Source: JAQBDA01 sp963709875 (GTDB lineage Bacteria; Chloroflexota; Anaerolineae; Anaerolineales; UBA4823). From it: a DNA stretch of 64,000 nt. The DNA lies in the NCBI GenBank assembly GCA_963709875.1, contig CAVPYB010000014.1, forward strand, positions 372,001 through 436,000. Reading direction: 5' to 3'. This document shows positions 28,771 through 37,669 of the stretch, piece by piece (the stretch's first letter is position 1; every line of letters begins with the position of its first letter). The notes beneath the pieces were generated by a model. It worked only from the letters and a program-made list of their open reading frames with translations, was not told the DNA's origin and did not search any database. Both the position numbers and the translations under genes were made by a program.

Positions 28771-29802
28771 TCAGACCGAACTCGGTTGATCCCTGCGTTC
28801 TACCCCTAGGCCCGGCGCGGCTGGCAAGACCAATTTCGCACCCTGGTATCTGATGCCTGTGAACGGGTCGTTGCGTACCAAAAGCGGTCCGTCCAGGTCG
28901 ACGAAATCGCATAGTGGGGCAATATGAGCAGCCGCGGTTACGCCTAGAGTCGACTCAACCATACATCCGATCATCACCTGCATATCCAGGGCGCGGGCTG
29001 CGGCGATCGCTCGCAGCGCCTCACGCAGCCCGCCGGTCTTGGCGAGCTTGATCACGACGCCATCCACTGCACCGTTGTGTGCAGCCACGTCGCGCGCTGT
29101 TTTTACGGTCTCGTCGGCGAAGATGGGTACGGTGACGCTTTGCGCGTGCAGCTCCCTGCGCAGCCAGGCAAGCCCCTCTACGTCGCCAACCGGCAGCGGC
29201 TGTTCGATCAGCTCGAGACCGTACTCTGCCAGGCGAGGGATCAGATCCAGCGCCTCCTGGCGGCTCCAGCCGGCGTTGGCATCCAGCCTCAATCGGGCAC
29301 CGGTCGCCTTGCGGACGGCTGCCACACAGGCCTCATCTTTCCCGTCGCCAACTTTCAATTTGATCACCGGATAGCCCGAGCTGCGGGCATGCTCGGCGGT
29401 CAGCTCTGGTTCATCGATCGGGATGGTGTAAGACGTGAGGGGGATACTATCGGGATTGAGACCGAATAGACGGTAGAGCGGCTGCCCGTTCAATTTGCCC
29501 CACAGGTCGTGCAGGGCAACATCCAAGGATGCGCGCGCCGCCGGGCTGCCTGGGGGCAGGCGCTGCAGAATGTCTTCGATCAGGCAGGGATCGTCGCCGA
29601 TATATTGGGCTGCAGATTGCAGGTAGGCCATGATACCGGCTTGCGACTCGCCGTGATACGCAACAGCCGAAGCCTCACCCAAACCGTAAACACCCGCCTG
29701 CTCGAGGCGGGTGATGACATTATGGCGCTGGTCGCTCGAGCCGTGGGCGATGCGGAAGGTCCTGGTCAGGTCGAGGGTGAGCGGTTCCCAGGTTAGGTTC
29801 AT
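28771..29802 (-). CDS. Dipeptide epimerase (enolase superfamily, MLE subgroup)
   Basis: 343 residues. Likely interconverts L-Ala-D/L-Glu or a related dipeptide. Barrel residues are visible: YPVIKLKVGDG (K-x-K), RLDANAGW (Asp), LIEQPLP (Glu), FADETVK (Asp) and VVIKLAKTGG (second catalytic Lys). The frame is open further upstream to 30027, but the family sequence begins MNLTWEPLTLDLTRTF, so ATG 29802 is chosen. Divergent from the ECF sigma gene. The peptide importer starting at 30892 makes a muropeptide or dipeptide scavenging role plausible. Confidence 0.88.
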   Translation of the reverse strand: MNLTWEPLTLDLTRTFRIAHGSSDQRHNVITRLEQAGVYGLGEASAVAYHGESQAGIMAYLQSAAQYIGDDPCLIEDILQRLPPGSPAARASLDVALHDLWGKLNGQPLYRLFGLNPDSIPLTSYTIPIDEPELTAEHARSSGYPVIKLKVGDGKDEACVAAVRKATGARLRLDANAGWSRQEALDLIPRLAEYGLELIEQPLPVGDVEGLAWLRRELHAQSVTVPIFADETVKTARDVAAHNGAVDGVVIKLAKTGGLREALRAIAAARALDMQVMIGCMVESTLGVTAAAHIAPLCDFVDLDGPLLVRNDPFTGIRYQGAKLVLPAAPGLGVERRDQPSSV

Positions 29803-29861
29803 GCTGCCATTGTAATCGGCAGTTTGTAGATCTGGCAACCCAATTTGGTAGTGTGAGTTTC

Positions 29862-29889
29862 TTGCAACTCCTCTTTTTGCTGGTAAAAT
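29862..29889 (+). promoter_or_regulatory. Promoter of the ECF sigma gene
   Basis: TTGCAA (29862-29867), 16-base spacer, TAAAAT (29884-29889) with an upstream TGG (extended -10). It predicts a leader of about 65 bases before ATG 29961. Confidence 0.5.
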
Positions 29890-29960
29890 GATGTAATAAC
29901 CGGACAAGTACAGTCGCAGGGTGCACATCATGCCCTTGATGTGACTAGCCAAAATAGTGG

Positions 29961-30548
29961 ATGGATATGACCGAGGCGAGCAATAGCGATTTGATCCTAG
30001 AGCTGCAAAACGGCAGCCTGGAAGCACTGGGTGAACTGTACGACCTGCACCAGCGTATGGTGTTCCGCACTGCGCTGGTGATCACGGGTGATGATGAAGC
30101 TGCAAACGATCTGCTGCAGGATGTCTTTCTACGCCTGTTCCGGTTTGCAGGCAATATCGACCCGACCCGACCGATCGAACCCTGGCTTTACCGAATGACG
30201 ACCAACCTGTCTTATGATTGGGTCAAGCGGCGCAGCCGGCTGCCGCGACCGCTGGAAGATCTGATCGACTGGCTGGCAGTCCCGGGAAAGAATCTGCCCG
30301 ATGCGGCAGTAGAGAAGAATGATGAGTGGGAGCGAGTCCAGAAAGCTGTCTCTTCCCTGCCGCTGCCTCAGCGAGTAGTAATCGTGATGTATTATCTGAA
30401 TGACCTCTCGCTTCAAGAGATCGCCGATATCCTGCAGGTGCCTGTTGGTACGGTCAAATCCAGGCTGTACTACGGTCGCCTGTCGCTTAAGCGCAAGCTC
30501 GGTCTGGGCCAGGATTCACTGCCCGACTGGAATTATGAGCGCACCTAA
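29961..30548 (+). CDS. ECF-type RNA polymerase sigma factor
   Basis: 195 residues. Region 2: LGELYDLHQRMVFRTAL through DLLQDVFLRLFRFAG and PWLYRMTTNLSYDWVKRR. Region 4: SSLPLPQRVVIVMYYLNDLS and LQEIADILQVPVGTVKSRLYYGR, the helix-turn-helix that reads the -35 element. An Asp/Glu-rich linker joins them. No anti-sigma factor with a membrane span follows; the next gene is a small soluble protein. There is no clear Shine-Dalgarno at ATG 29961 (ATG 29967 is an alternative). Confidence 0.92.
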   Translation: MDMTEASNSDLILELQNGSLEALGELYDLHQRMVFRTALVITGDDEAANDLLQDVFLRLFRFAGNIDPTRPIEPWLYRMTTNLSYDWVKRRSRLPRPLEDLIDWLAVPGKNLPDAAVEKNDEWERVQKAVSSLPLPQRVVIVMYYLNDLSLQEIADILQVPVGTVKSRLYYGRLSLKRKLGLGQDSLPDWNYERT

Positions 30549-30596
30549 GCTATATTTCAGGATCGTTTCAAGGTTACAATCCCAGTGAGGGATATT

Positions 30597-30851
30597 ATGG
30601 ATGCATATATAAGACAGTCCTTAAAGAATAGGGTATCTGAGCAGCAGCCGCGTCCCAACGGGCGTGCCCGTCTGCTCCTGGTAGCAGCATCCATACAGCG
30701 CGAGCAGCAAGTTTCTGGCAGAACCAGAGATATCGATCGAAACCGGTCAATCCCACACCCATCTCCGGTTGATCAGGCGATGAAAATCTATAACCTTCCT
30801 GGGCTGTGGATTGCCCATGTATCCCTTACCCCGATCCGGAGTGTTACCTAA
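30597..30851 (+). CDS. Small hypothetical protein downstream of ECF sigma factor
   Basis: 84 residues starting MDAYIRQSLKNRVSEQQP, basic and without a signal peptide or membrane span. GAGGG lies six bases before ATG 30597, and TACAAT (30575-30580) could serve as a -10 box. The location suggests a truncated or soluble anti-sigma factor or a regulator, but no known domain is recognised. The 343-base gap between the sigma gene and the binding-protein gene at 30892 holds only this gene. Confidence 0.45.
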   Translation: MDAYIRQSLKNRVSEQQPRPNGRARLLLVAASIQREQQVSGRTRDIDRNRSIPHPSPVDQAMKIYNLPGLWIAHVSLTPIRSVT

Positions 30852-30891
30852 ATTCCTCCAGCGTATTCAGTCTATAAATCCGTCTCGTTGA

Positions 30892-32867
30892 ATGAAACCT
30901 ATATTTGTTAATTTGCCTGGCCTGCTCTGGATAGGGCTGGCTGTCATTCTGATTGCTGGAGGGTGTAATTACCCGTCCCCCGACCAGCCCCCCGGGGTTA
31001 CCCCGGCGGTCGAGACATCCCCATCTGTCGTCTCGTCTCCAGCAGCTCAGACCCCGACCCCCGAGCCCGATCCCCCGCGTGTGCTGACAGTGTGTCTGAC
31101 CCAGGAACCGGCGTCGCTGTTCTTGTATGGCGACTCGTCCTCAGCTGCCCGAGCGGTACGCCAGGCGATCTATGACGGTCCTAGCGATATAACAGGCTAC
31201 CGCGCCCAGCCGGTGATCCTGGAGAAAACCCCTTCCCTGGCAAATGGGGGCGCCTCTCTGGAGCCGGTAGAGGTGCGTGCGGGAGACCTGATCGTCGACG
31301 CGGATGGCAGGCTTACCACGCTGGTCGAAGGCACCCGCTACCTGCCCAGCGGCTGCCGGGAGGCATCCTGTGCTGTCGTTTACTCCCCCAGTCAGACAGG
31401 CAGCGAACCTGTCATGCTGGACCAGCTTGCGGTACGTTTCAGATTACTGGATGGGCTGAGCTGGTCGGATGGCACGCCCTTGACCATGCAGGATTCGCTG
31501 TATTCCTTCGAAGTTGCCCAGGCGCTTTTCCCCCAGGTGCGCGCCGACCTGATCCAGCATACCGACTCCTACAAGGCGCTCGACGAGCGCAGCCTGGAAT
31601 GGCGCGGCGTGCCCGGCTATATGGACCCTTCCTACCCGACCAATTTCTTCCACCCGCTCCCTCTGCATGCCTGGCAAGCCATCCCGGCTGAGACACTGGC
31701 AGAGGCAGAGTTATCCGCCCGCCAGCCTATCGGGTGGGGGGCGTATGTGATCGATGAGTGGATAGCCGGTGACCATATCACCCTATCGCGGAATGAATCC
31801 TATTCCCGCAGCGCAGAAGGACTCCCTGATTTTGACCACCTGGTTTTCCGCTTCCCTGCCAGCGGCGTCGAAGCATTGGCTGCACTGCAAGCGGGTGAAT
31901 GCGACCTGATAGACGAGGCTCCGGCGGATTATTACCCCCAGGACGGGCTGCGCCAGGCGCAGGATGCGGGTGATGTCAGAATTTTCTACGAACCAGATAC
32001 AGCCTGGGAACAGCTGGCTTTCGGCATCCTGCCCAGCGACCCGACCCAGCCGGCGTTCTTTGGCCTGAAAGAAGTCCGCCAGGCTGTGGCACTTTGTATC
32101 GACCGCCAACGCATCGTGGATGCGCTCTCCCCGGCGGGATCGCAGGTAATGCACAGCTATCTCCCCGAGGCGCACCCGCTGTTCGATCCGGATGCCCCCC
32201 GCTATGCGTATGACCCGGCAGCCGGCGCGAACATGCTGCAGGCGGCAGGCTGGGTTGACCTGGATAATGACCCGGACACGCCGCGCCAGGCGCAGGGTGT
32301 CCCAGGGTCGTGCTGGATGGCACATCCTTCCAGGTCGAGCTGCTGGCGCTGGATAACCCGGAACGGAGCCAGGTAGCAGGGTTGATCCGCGACCATCTGG
32401 CGCAGTGCGGGTTACAGGTCAATATACGCGCCCTACCGGCGCAGGAACTGTTCGCCCCTGGACCGGAGGGCGAAGTGTTCGGGCGGCGCTTCGACCTGGC
32501 TCAGTTCGGCTGGCCTGCCACGCCCGAGCCAGCTTGCGAGCTGTTCACGACGGCGGAGATACCCGGACCATACCCGGAGTTCCCCAAAGGCTGGGGAGGC
32601 GCCAATGCTCCTGGCTACAGCCGCCTCGAGTACGACCAGGCTTGCCAGCAGGTGCGCAGCTCCTTGCCGGACGAGGCACTTTACCAGAGCGCCCATCACC
32701 GGGCGCAGGCAATCTTTGGTGAGGATTTGCCCGCTCTCCCGCTGTATTCAAGGTTCAGGTTGATCCTTGCCAGAGCAGATATCTGCAATCTATTGCCGGA
32801 CCCCTCGGCGGAGAGCTCCCTGTGGAATCTGGAAACGCTGGATTATGGGGATGGTTGTATCCCGTAG
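30892..32867 (+). CDS. Family 5 ABC substrate-binding lipoprotein, canonical domain order (one-base frameshift)
   Basis: About 658 residues after correction. Signal peptide with a Cys (GGCNYPSP), a Pro/Thr linker, then the SBP_bac_5 fold in normal order: CLTQEPASLFLYGD near the start, LSWSDGTPLTMQDSLYSF, GWGAYVIDEWIAGDHI, then the second lobe KEVRQAVALCIDRQRIVDAL and ALPLYSRFRLIL. The raw frame ends at 32376; a C missing from the C3 run at 32301-32303 restores GVPRVVLDGTSFQ and a stop at 32867. TATAAA lies 13 bases before the ATG with no Shine-Dalgarno, so the leader is short. It probably feeds the permease 2.5 kb downstream; ligand is likely a peptide. Confidence 0.88.
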
Positions 32868-33253
32868 GAGCACAGCAAAAGCCCTGATGACAATTTCAAA
32901 AGGTTCCTCTTGCTGTACCCCTACAATGGGTTTGAAATTTCATTGTTTTATGGTATATTTTCAAGCAATTGCACCCAAATGGGTACAGGAGATTCACTGG
33001 CTGTATGAACCAAAACGACACCAATCAAGTATATGCAGTGAGTGAGCTCGTCTATTGGTGAAGGTTGTTATTTTGCAGATGAGTTTTAATACATGCTAGT
33101 TGCCTTCACGAACCGTATTTCGCCGTTACTTCTTGAAAGGAGGTGGTTCGCGGAAGATACTTTGATTCCTGTAAGCTGGCCCGCTGAGGGCCAAGAAATC
33201 CCATTTCAAGTACCAAACCATTTTAAAATCTCTTCAAGGAGGAGAAATCTACT
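32868..33253 (+). promoter_or_regulatory. Promoter and ~290-base leader of the permuted binding-protein gene
   Basis: This 386-base gap holds no gene. A promoter TTGAAA (32932-32937), 16-base spacer, TATATT (32954-32959) predicts a leader of about 290 bases. The leader holds the element GGAGGTGGTTCGCGGAA near 33136-33154 and ends in AAGGAGGAGAAATCTACTATG, a strong Shine-Dalgarno for ATG 33254. Confidence 0.5.
33136..33154 (+). promoter_or_regulatory. Leader motif shared with the Bmp binding-protein gene
   Basis: AAAGGAGGTGGTTCGCGGA lies about 115 bases before ATG 33254. A near copy (AGAGGAGGTGTTCGCGAAC) lies about 110 bases before ATG 47379. Both contain a near-perfect anti-16S match that is too far from the real start to initiate it. 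It may start a short leader peptide from the GTG inside it, or be a ribosome or protein binding site; untested. Confidence 0.45.
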
Positions 33254-35209
33254 ATGAATACCAGAAAGTCGCTTTTGGTAGTGCTCAGTGTTATGCTGGT
33301 GGCAGCATTTATTCTGAGCGCCTGCCAGCCCGTCGAGACCACCGTCGAGGTCATCAAGACCGTCGAGGTCCCGGGTGAGGAAGTTGTTGTGACCGTTGAG
33401 GTCGAGGTCCCGGGTGAGGAAGTTACCGTTGTCGAGACCCAGGTGGTCGAGGTCGAGCGTGAAGCGTTCACCACCCCGCACCCGATCCTGGGTGACCTGC
33501 GCGTGCGCCAGGCGCTCTCCCACTGCATCAACAAGCTCGACCTGGTCAAGTCGGTCTACCCGCTGGCCAGCGAAGAAGATCAGCAGGCTGCAGTGATCGC
33601 CTCCTGGATCGCCCCCTTCCACTGGGCTTACCCGGGTGATGAGAACATCACCATCTACGAGTACAGCCCCGAGAAGGCCGCCGCGCTGTTCGATGAAGCC
33701 GGCTGGACGCTGGCAGAAGGCGCGGATGTGCGCACCAATGAGGCTGGCGATACACTGTCGCTCCAGTTCACCACCACCACCGCCACCTTCCGCCAGACCT
33801 GGGCCGCCGTGCTCGAGCAGCAGATGGCAGAGTGCGGTGTACAGATGATCCGCCTGCACGCCCCCGCCTCCTGGTGGTTCGGTGACACGACCGGCCTCGC
33901 CCGGCGTGACTTCGAGCTGGGCGCATACGCCTGGGTCGGTCAGGTTGACCCCGGTGGGCAGACCCTGTACTCCTGCGACCAGATCAACTCCCCGGCCAAC
34001 AACTGGGAAGGCCAGAACTACCCTGGCTGGTGCAACGAGGAAGCCACCGCAGCATTGAAGAACGCCAACAACACCCTGCTGCAGGAGGACCGCAAGAGAT
34101 TCTACGCCGAACAGCAGGCGCTCTGGACCGCAGATATCCCGGTTATCCCGCTGTTCAACCGCGTCAACACCTACGCGGCGCGCGCCGACCTGGAGAACTT
34201 CAGTCCCCTCCCGGGCGAGGAGTACTACAGCTATAACATCCAGGATTGGGCTATCCCCGGCGGTGACACGCTCGTGCTGGGCTTCACCCAGGAGCCGGCA
34301 TCCATGTTCGGTCTGGTTGAGGATGCCTATGTTGTGCACGAGATCTTGATGCTGATGGGCGCTGAACGCAACTATACCAGCCTGAACTATGAATTCCAGG
34401 CGCTGCAACTGACCGAAATGCCCACCATCGAAAGCGGCCGCGCCGAGAACGTACCTGTTGCGGTCAGCACCGGTGACATGATCATCGACGCCAACGGCGA
34501 CGTGGTCGAGGCAGCGGCAGGTGTGATGGTCATCAACTCGGACGGCGAGACGGTCGAGTTCACCGACGGGGTGATGATGAACCAGCTCACAGTGAACTTC
34601 GAATACCGCCCCGACCTGACCTGGCCGGACGGCACGCCGCTCAGCGCGGCAGACCTGGAGCTGAGCTGGAATATCAAATGCGACAAGGATTCTGGCGCGA
34701 CTTCCTTCATCACCTGCGACCGCACAGCCAGCACAGCCTTCGAAGGCACCACCTTCACCCGGGCTGAGTGGCCTGGCGGTCAGGATCCGCTGTACCAAGC
34801 GATAGCGAATTACTATATCTTCCCGGCGCACCGCGAGCTGTCCGACGGCCGCGTGCTGGCTGACGTCCCCGCCGCAGAGTGGGCGACGCTGCCTGAGGTC
34901 GCCGAGATGCCGTGGGGCTTCGGACCGTACCACCTGACCGAGTGGGTCAAGGGTGAGAAGATGGTCTTCGAGACCCACCCGTTCTACTACGGTGGGACGC
35001 CAACCACCCCCAACGCGGTGGTCGCCTTCGTAACACCTGAGAACGCCGAAGCGCAGCTTCTGGGCGGTCAGGTTGACACCCTCGGGTCCGAGACCCTGGT
35101 GGGTGTGACCGAGGCCCTGGACGCCGCCGAGCAGGAAGGCAAGCTGAATGTCGTTGTTATCCCCAGCACGACCTGGGAGCACATCGACCTGGCTCTGTTC
35201 GTGAAATAA
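33254..35209 (+). CDS. Circularly permuted family 5 ABC substrate-binding lipoprotein
   Basis: 651 residues. Lipobox LSAC (Cys24), then a Val/Glu-rich linker with repeats of VEVPGEEV (residues ~28-70). Residues ~76-335 match the C-terminal half of the SBP_bac_5 fold: HPILGDLRVRQALSHCINK, YSPEKAAALFDEAGW, NYPGWCNEEA and DIPVIPLFNRV. Residues ~338-651 match the N-terminal half: DTLVLGFTQEPASMF, PDLTWPDGTPLSAADLELSW, MPWGFGPYHLTEWVKGEKM and ending TTWEHIDLALFVK, exactly where the first half normally begins. The domain order is therefore swapped. It heads the dpp-type operon, after a strong Shine-Dalgarno, and a perfect hairpin follows it. Ligand likely a peptide. Confidence 0.9.
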   Translation: MNTRKSLLVVLSVMLVAAFILSACQPVETTVEVIKTVEVPGEEVVVTVEVEVPGEEVTVVETQVVEVEREAFTTPHPILGDLRVRQALSHCINKLDLVKSVYPLASEEDQQAAVIASWIAPFHWAYPGDENITIYEYSPEKAAALFDEAGWTLAEGADVRTNEAGDTLSLQFTTTTATFRQTWAAVLEQQMAECGVQMIRLHAPASWWFGDTTGLARRDFELGAYAWVGQVDPGGQTLYSCDQINSPANNWEGQNYPGWCNEEATAALKNANNTLLQEDRKRFYAEQQALWTADIPVIPLFNRVNTYAARADLENFSPLPGEEYYSYNIQDWAIPGGDTLVLGFTQEPASMFGLVEDAYVVHEILMLMGAERNYTSLNYEFQALQLTEMPTIESGRAENVPVAVSTGDMIIDANGDVVEAAAGVMVINSDGETVEFTDGVMMNQLTVNFEYRPDLTWPDGTPLSAADLELSWNIKCDKDSGATSFITCDRTASTAFEGTTFTRAEWPGGQDPLYQAIANYYIFPAHRELSDGRVLADVPAAEWATLPEVAEMPWGFGPYHLTEWVKGEKMVFETHPFYYGGTPTTPNAVVAFVTPENAEAQLLGGQVDTLGSETLVGVTEALDAAEQEGKLNVVVIPSTTWEHIDLALFVK

Positions 35210-35233
35210 TCTCACCTACAAGGCCTCTCTTTT

Positions 35234-35264
35234 GGGCAGGTGCAGTCATAGGCTGCACCTGCCC
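35234..35264 (+). terminator. Intercistronic hairpin after the permuted binding-protein gene
   Basis: Perfect 12-bp stem GGGCAGGTGCAG / CTGCACCTGCCC with a 7-base loop, 24 bases after the stop codon, without a T-run. Such hairpins commonly protect the 3' end of binding-protein mRNA so that it exceeds the permease message. The Bmp-type operon has the same layout (49505-49527). Confidence 0.6.
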
Positions 35265-35273
35265 ACTTTCAAA

Positions 35274-35358
35274 AGCAAAGACCGCCGACGGCGGACAGCG
35301 AACCGCTACCAGCGCGAGTTGGTAGCTGACCGCTGACTGCCGACTGCTGACCGCTAAA
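35274..35358. repeat. Simple-sequence intergenic repeat
   Basis: Runs of short GCTGAC/CCGC-type units (for example GCTGACCGCTGACTGCCGA, GCTGACCGCT), with a partly complementary left arm ending at CTACCAGCGCGAGTTGGTAG. It looks like a decayed inverted-repeat cluster. A similar simple sequence, CTACTATCGATTCTCGACT, sits at ~37628-37660 between dppC and dppD, and another lies near 62370-62412. Confidence 0.55.
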
Positions 35359-35380
35359 CGCATAAAATTAGAGGTGAAAC

Positions 35381-36581
35381 ATGGCCGGATATTTATTTCG
35401 TCGTGGCATACAAATGATCATCGTGGTGATGCTGTCTGCTGCCGCCACCTACGCCTTGCTCAACCTGGCGCCGGGCGGCCCGACAGCGGGATTACGCCAG
35501 ATACAGCAGAGCTCACAATTCCAGATCACCGCCGAGGACATCGCCCGCATCCGCGCTTATTACGAGCTGGACCTGTACCTGCCGGTCCGCTTCTCGCGCT
35601 GGCTGATCGGGCAGCCCAACGGGCGCATCATCATCGGCAGCAACGAATACTTCCCCAATACCCCCATAGGCTGCTACCAGACCATCGAAGATACTGTGGA
35701 GAACGACAGTGGTGATTTCGAGACCGTGGTGACTGGCTGCGAGCAGCTGGTCTATCTGCGCGACCTGGAAGACAGGCGCAGCAGCAAGGGGGTGCTGCGC
35801 GGCGACTTCGGCCTGTCCTGGCGTTTGAACCGCGACCGCCCGGTGAGCGACCTGATCGTCGGTCGCCTGCCGAAAACCCTGCAGCTGATGGGTCTGGCGC
35901 TGCTGATCTCATTCCTGGTCGGCGTACCGATCGGCATCTACTCGGCCGTCAAGCAGTATTCCAAGTTCGACTATGCTGTGACCTCGCTGGCTTTCTTCGG
36001 TTCTGCCATGCCGGTCTTTTTCTTCGGCCTGCTGCTGATCCTGCTCTTCTCGATCATCCCTAAAGGGTTGGGCTGGCCTTACCTGCCGCCGGGCAGCTCG
36101 GAAGCGGTGCGCAACTACACCATCCCATTGCTGGGAGAGATCAACGCCGGGTCTTTAACGGACCGCGGGCTGCACCTGATCCTGCCGGCGCTCGTGCTCG
36201 CCATGGCGTACGTCGCCCAGTGGAGCCGCTTCGTGCGCGCCAGCATGCTGGATGTACTGCGCCAGGACTACGTGCGCACGGCACGTGCCAAAGGGCTTGA
36301 TCGAGCGGGTGGTGATCGTCAAGCACGCCTTGCGCAACGCCCTGATCCCATTCATCACCATCGCGGTATTCTCTATCGTGACCATGTTCGGCGGTGCGAT
36401 CATCACCGAATCGATCTTCTCCTGGCCGGGGATGGGCCGTCTGTACATCCTCGCTTTGGGAGATTACGATTACCCGGTGGCGATGGCGCTGCTGTTCATC
36501 ACCGCCGTATTAACCGTGGTTGCCACATTATTGCAGGATATCCTTTACACGGTCGTGGACCCGCGCATCCGCTTCAGCTAA
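35381..36581 (+). CDS. dppB: Peptide ABC transporter permease, DppB type (one-base frameshift)
   Basis: 399 residues after correction. One N-terminal span (FRRGIQMIIVVMLSAAATYALL), a periplasmic loop of ~140 residues longer than in E. coli DppB, then five spans. The EAA loop is VRTARAKGLIERVVIVKHAL, which docks the ATPases. In the raw sequence an extra base in CAAAGGG (~36290-36294) shifts the frame just before it; the correct frame ends DPRIRFS at 36581. No Shine-Dalgarno stronger than GAGGTG lies before ATG 35381. Next permease starts 19 bases on. Confidence 0.88.
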
Positions 36582-36599
36582 TTACGAGGTGAAAGTATT

Positions 36600-37601
36600 A
36601 TGAGCACAGCTACTGCACCTGCCGAACTGCTCTCCGGTGATGCCATCATCACCCCGGAAGAAAAACCGATCGTGGTGATCTTTCGCCGCTTCCGCCGCCA
36701 CCGGCTGGCGGTGGTTTCAACGGCGGTGATTATCATCATCTTCCTGATCTCCTTTTTGGCGCAGTATATCGCCCCCTTCGACCCGGCAGAGCTTACCGTG
36801 GGTAATTATTTCCTGCCGTTCGGCAGTGTGGAAGAGAGCACCGGGCGCATGCATTATCTGGGCACCGATAATATCGGCCGGGATTACTTCTCGCGCATTA
36901 TCTACGCCGGGCGCATCTCGCTCACCGTGGCGCTGCTGGCGACGTTCATCTCTATCGTTATCGGTGTTGCAGTCGGAGCGTATGCCGGCTTTTACGGCGG
37001 CGCGGTGGACAGCGTGCTGATGCGTTTTGTGGAGTTCATGCTCACCATACCATTCCTGCCGCTGCTGCTGATATTGTCCTCTATGCTGCTGCGCAACGAG
37101 GACCTGATCCCTATCCCGGATGCGGTGCTGCGTATTACCGGCAATATCATGCTGCTCAACATACGTGATGCGCGCCAGGCGGTGGTGATAATCATCGTGC
37201 TGGCGGCTACTGGCTGGCTGACCTCGGCGCGCTTGATGCGCGGCATGGTGCTCTCGCTGCGCGACCAGACTTTCACCGAGGCTGCCAAGGCGATGGGCGC
37301 TTCCAACGCGCGCATCATCTTCTCCCATATGATCCCTAATTCTATGGCTCCGATCATCGTGGAAGGCTCGCTGGCATTAGCTACCTTCATCATCCTGGAA
37401 GCAGCGCTCTCCTTCCTGGGCTTCGGTATCCAGGACCCGATCCCCACCTGGGGCAATATGCTCTCGGCAACTCAAGCGTACATGTTCGACCGCCCCTGGC
37501 TGCCGCTGGTGCCAGGTATCTGGATCTTCCTGTGTGCGTTGGCCTTCAATTTCATCGGCGACGGACTGCGCGATGCCCTGGACCCACGCTTGAAGCTGTA
37601 A
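36600..37601 (+). CDS. dppC: Peptide ABC transporter permease, DppC type
   Basis: 333 residues. N-terminal cytoplasmic tail, six spans, the usual second-permease opening FRRFRRHRLAVVSTAVIIIIF, HYLGTDNIGRDYFSRIIYAGRISL, and the EAA loop FTEAAKAMGASNARIIFSHMI. It ends GDGLRDALDPRLKL, the family signature. A GAGGTG lies before ATG 36600. Second half of the transmembrane pore with DppB. Confidence 0.93.
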   Translation: MSTATAPAELLSGDAIITPEEKPIVVIFRRFRRHRLAVVSTAVIIIIFLISFLAQYIAPFDPAELTVGNYFLPFGSVEESTGRMHYLGTDNIGRDYFSRIIYAGRISLTVALLATFISIVIGVAVGAYAGFYGGAVDSVLMRFVEFMLTIPFLPLLLILSSMLLRNEDLIPIPDAVLRITGNIMLLNIRDARQAVVIIIVLAATGWLTSARLMRGMVLSLRDQTFTEAAKAMGASNARIIFSHMIPNSMAPIIVEGSLALATFIILEAALSFLGFGIQDPIPTWGNMLSATQAYMFDRPWLPLVPGIWIFLCALAFNFIGDGLRDALDPRLKL

Positions 37602-37669
37602 TACACTATACTTGGCAAGGCAATCTGCTCTCTACTATCGATTCTCGACTCTCGACCACGAGGTAACAA

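Noticed and set aside
29803..30027. N-terminal extension of the dipeptide epimerase
   Set aside because: It overlaps the sigma-gene promoter and start on the other strand, and the conserved enolase-fold opening begins at 29802.
33504..35215. 669-codon minus-strand frame opposite the permuted binding-protein gene
   Set aside because: It is the GC-rich antisense of a well-supported gene, with no family motif and no ribosome-binding site.
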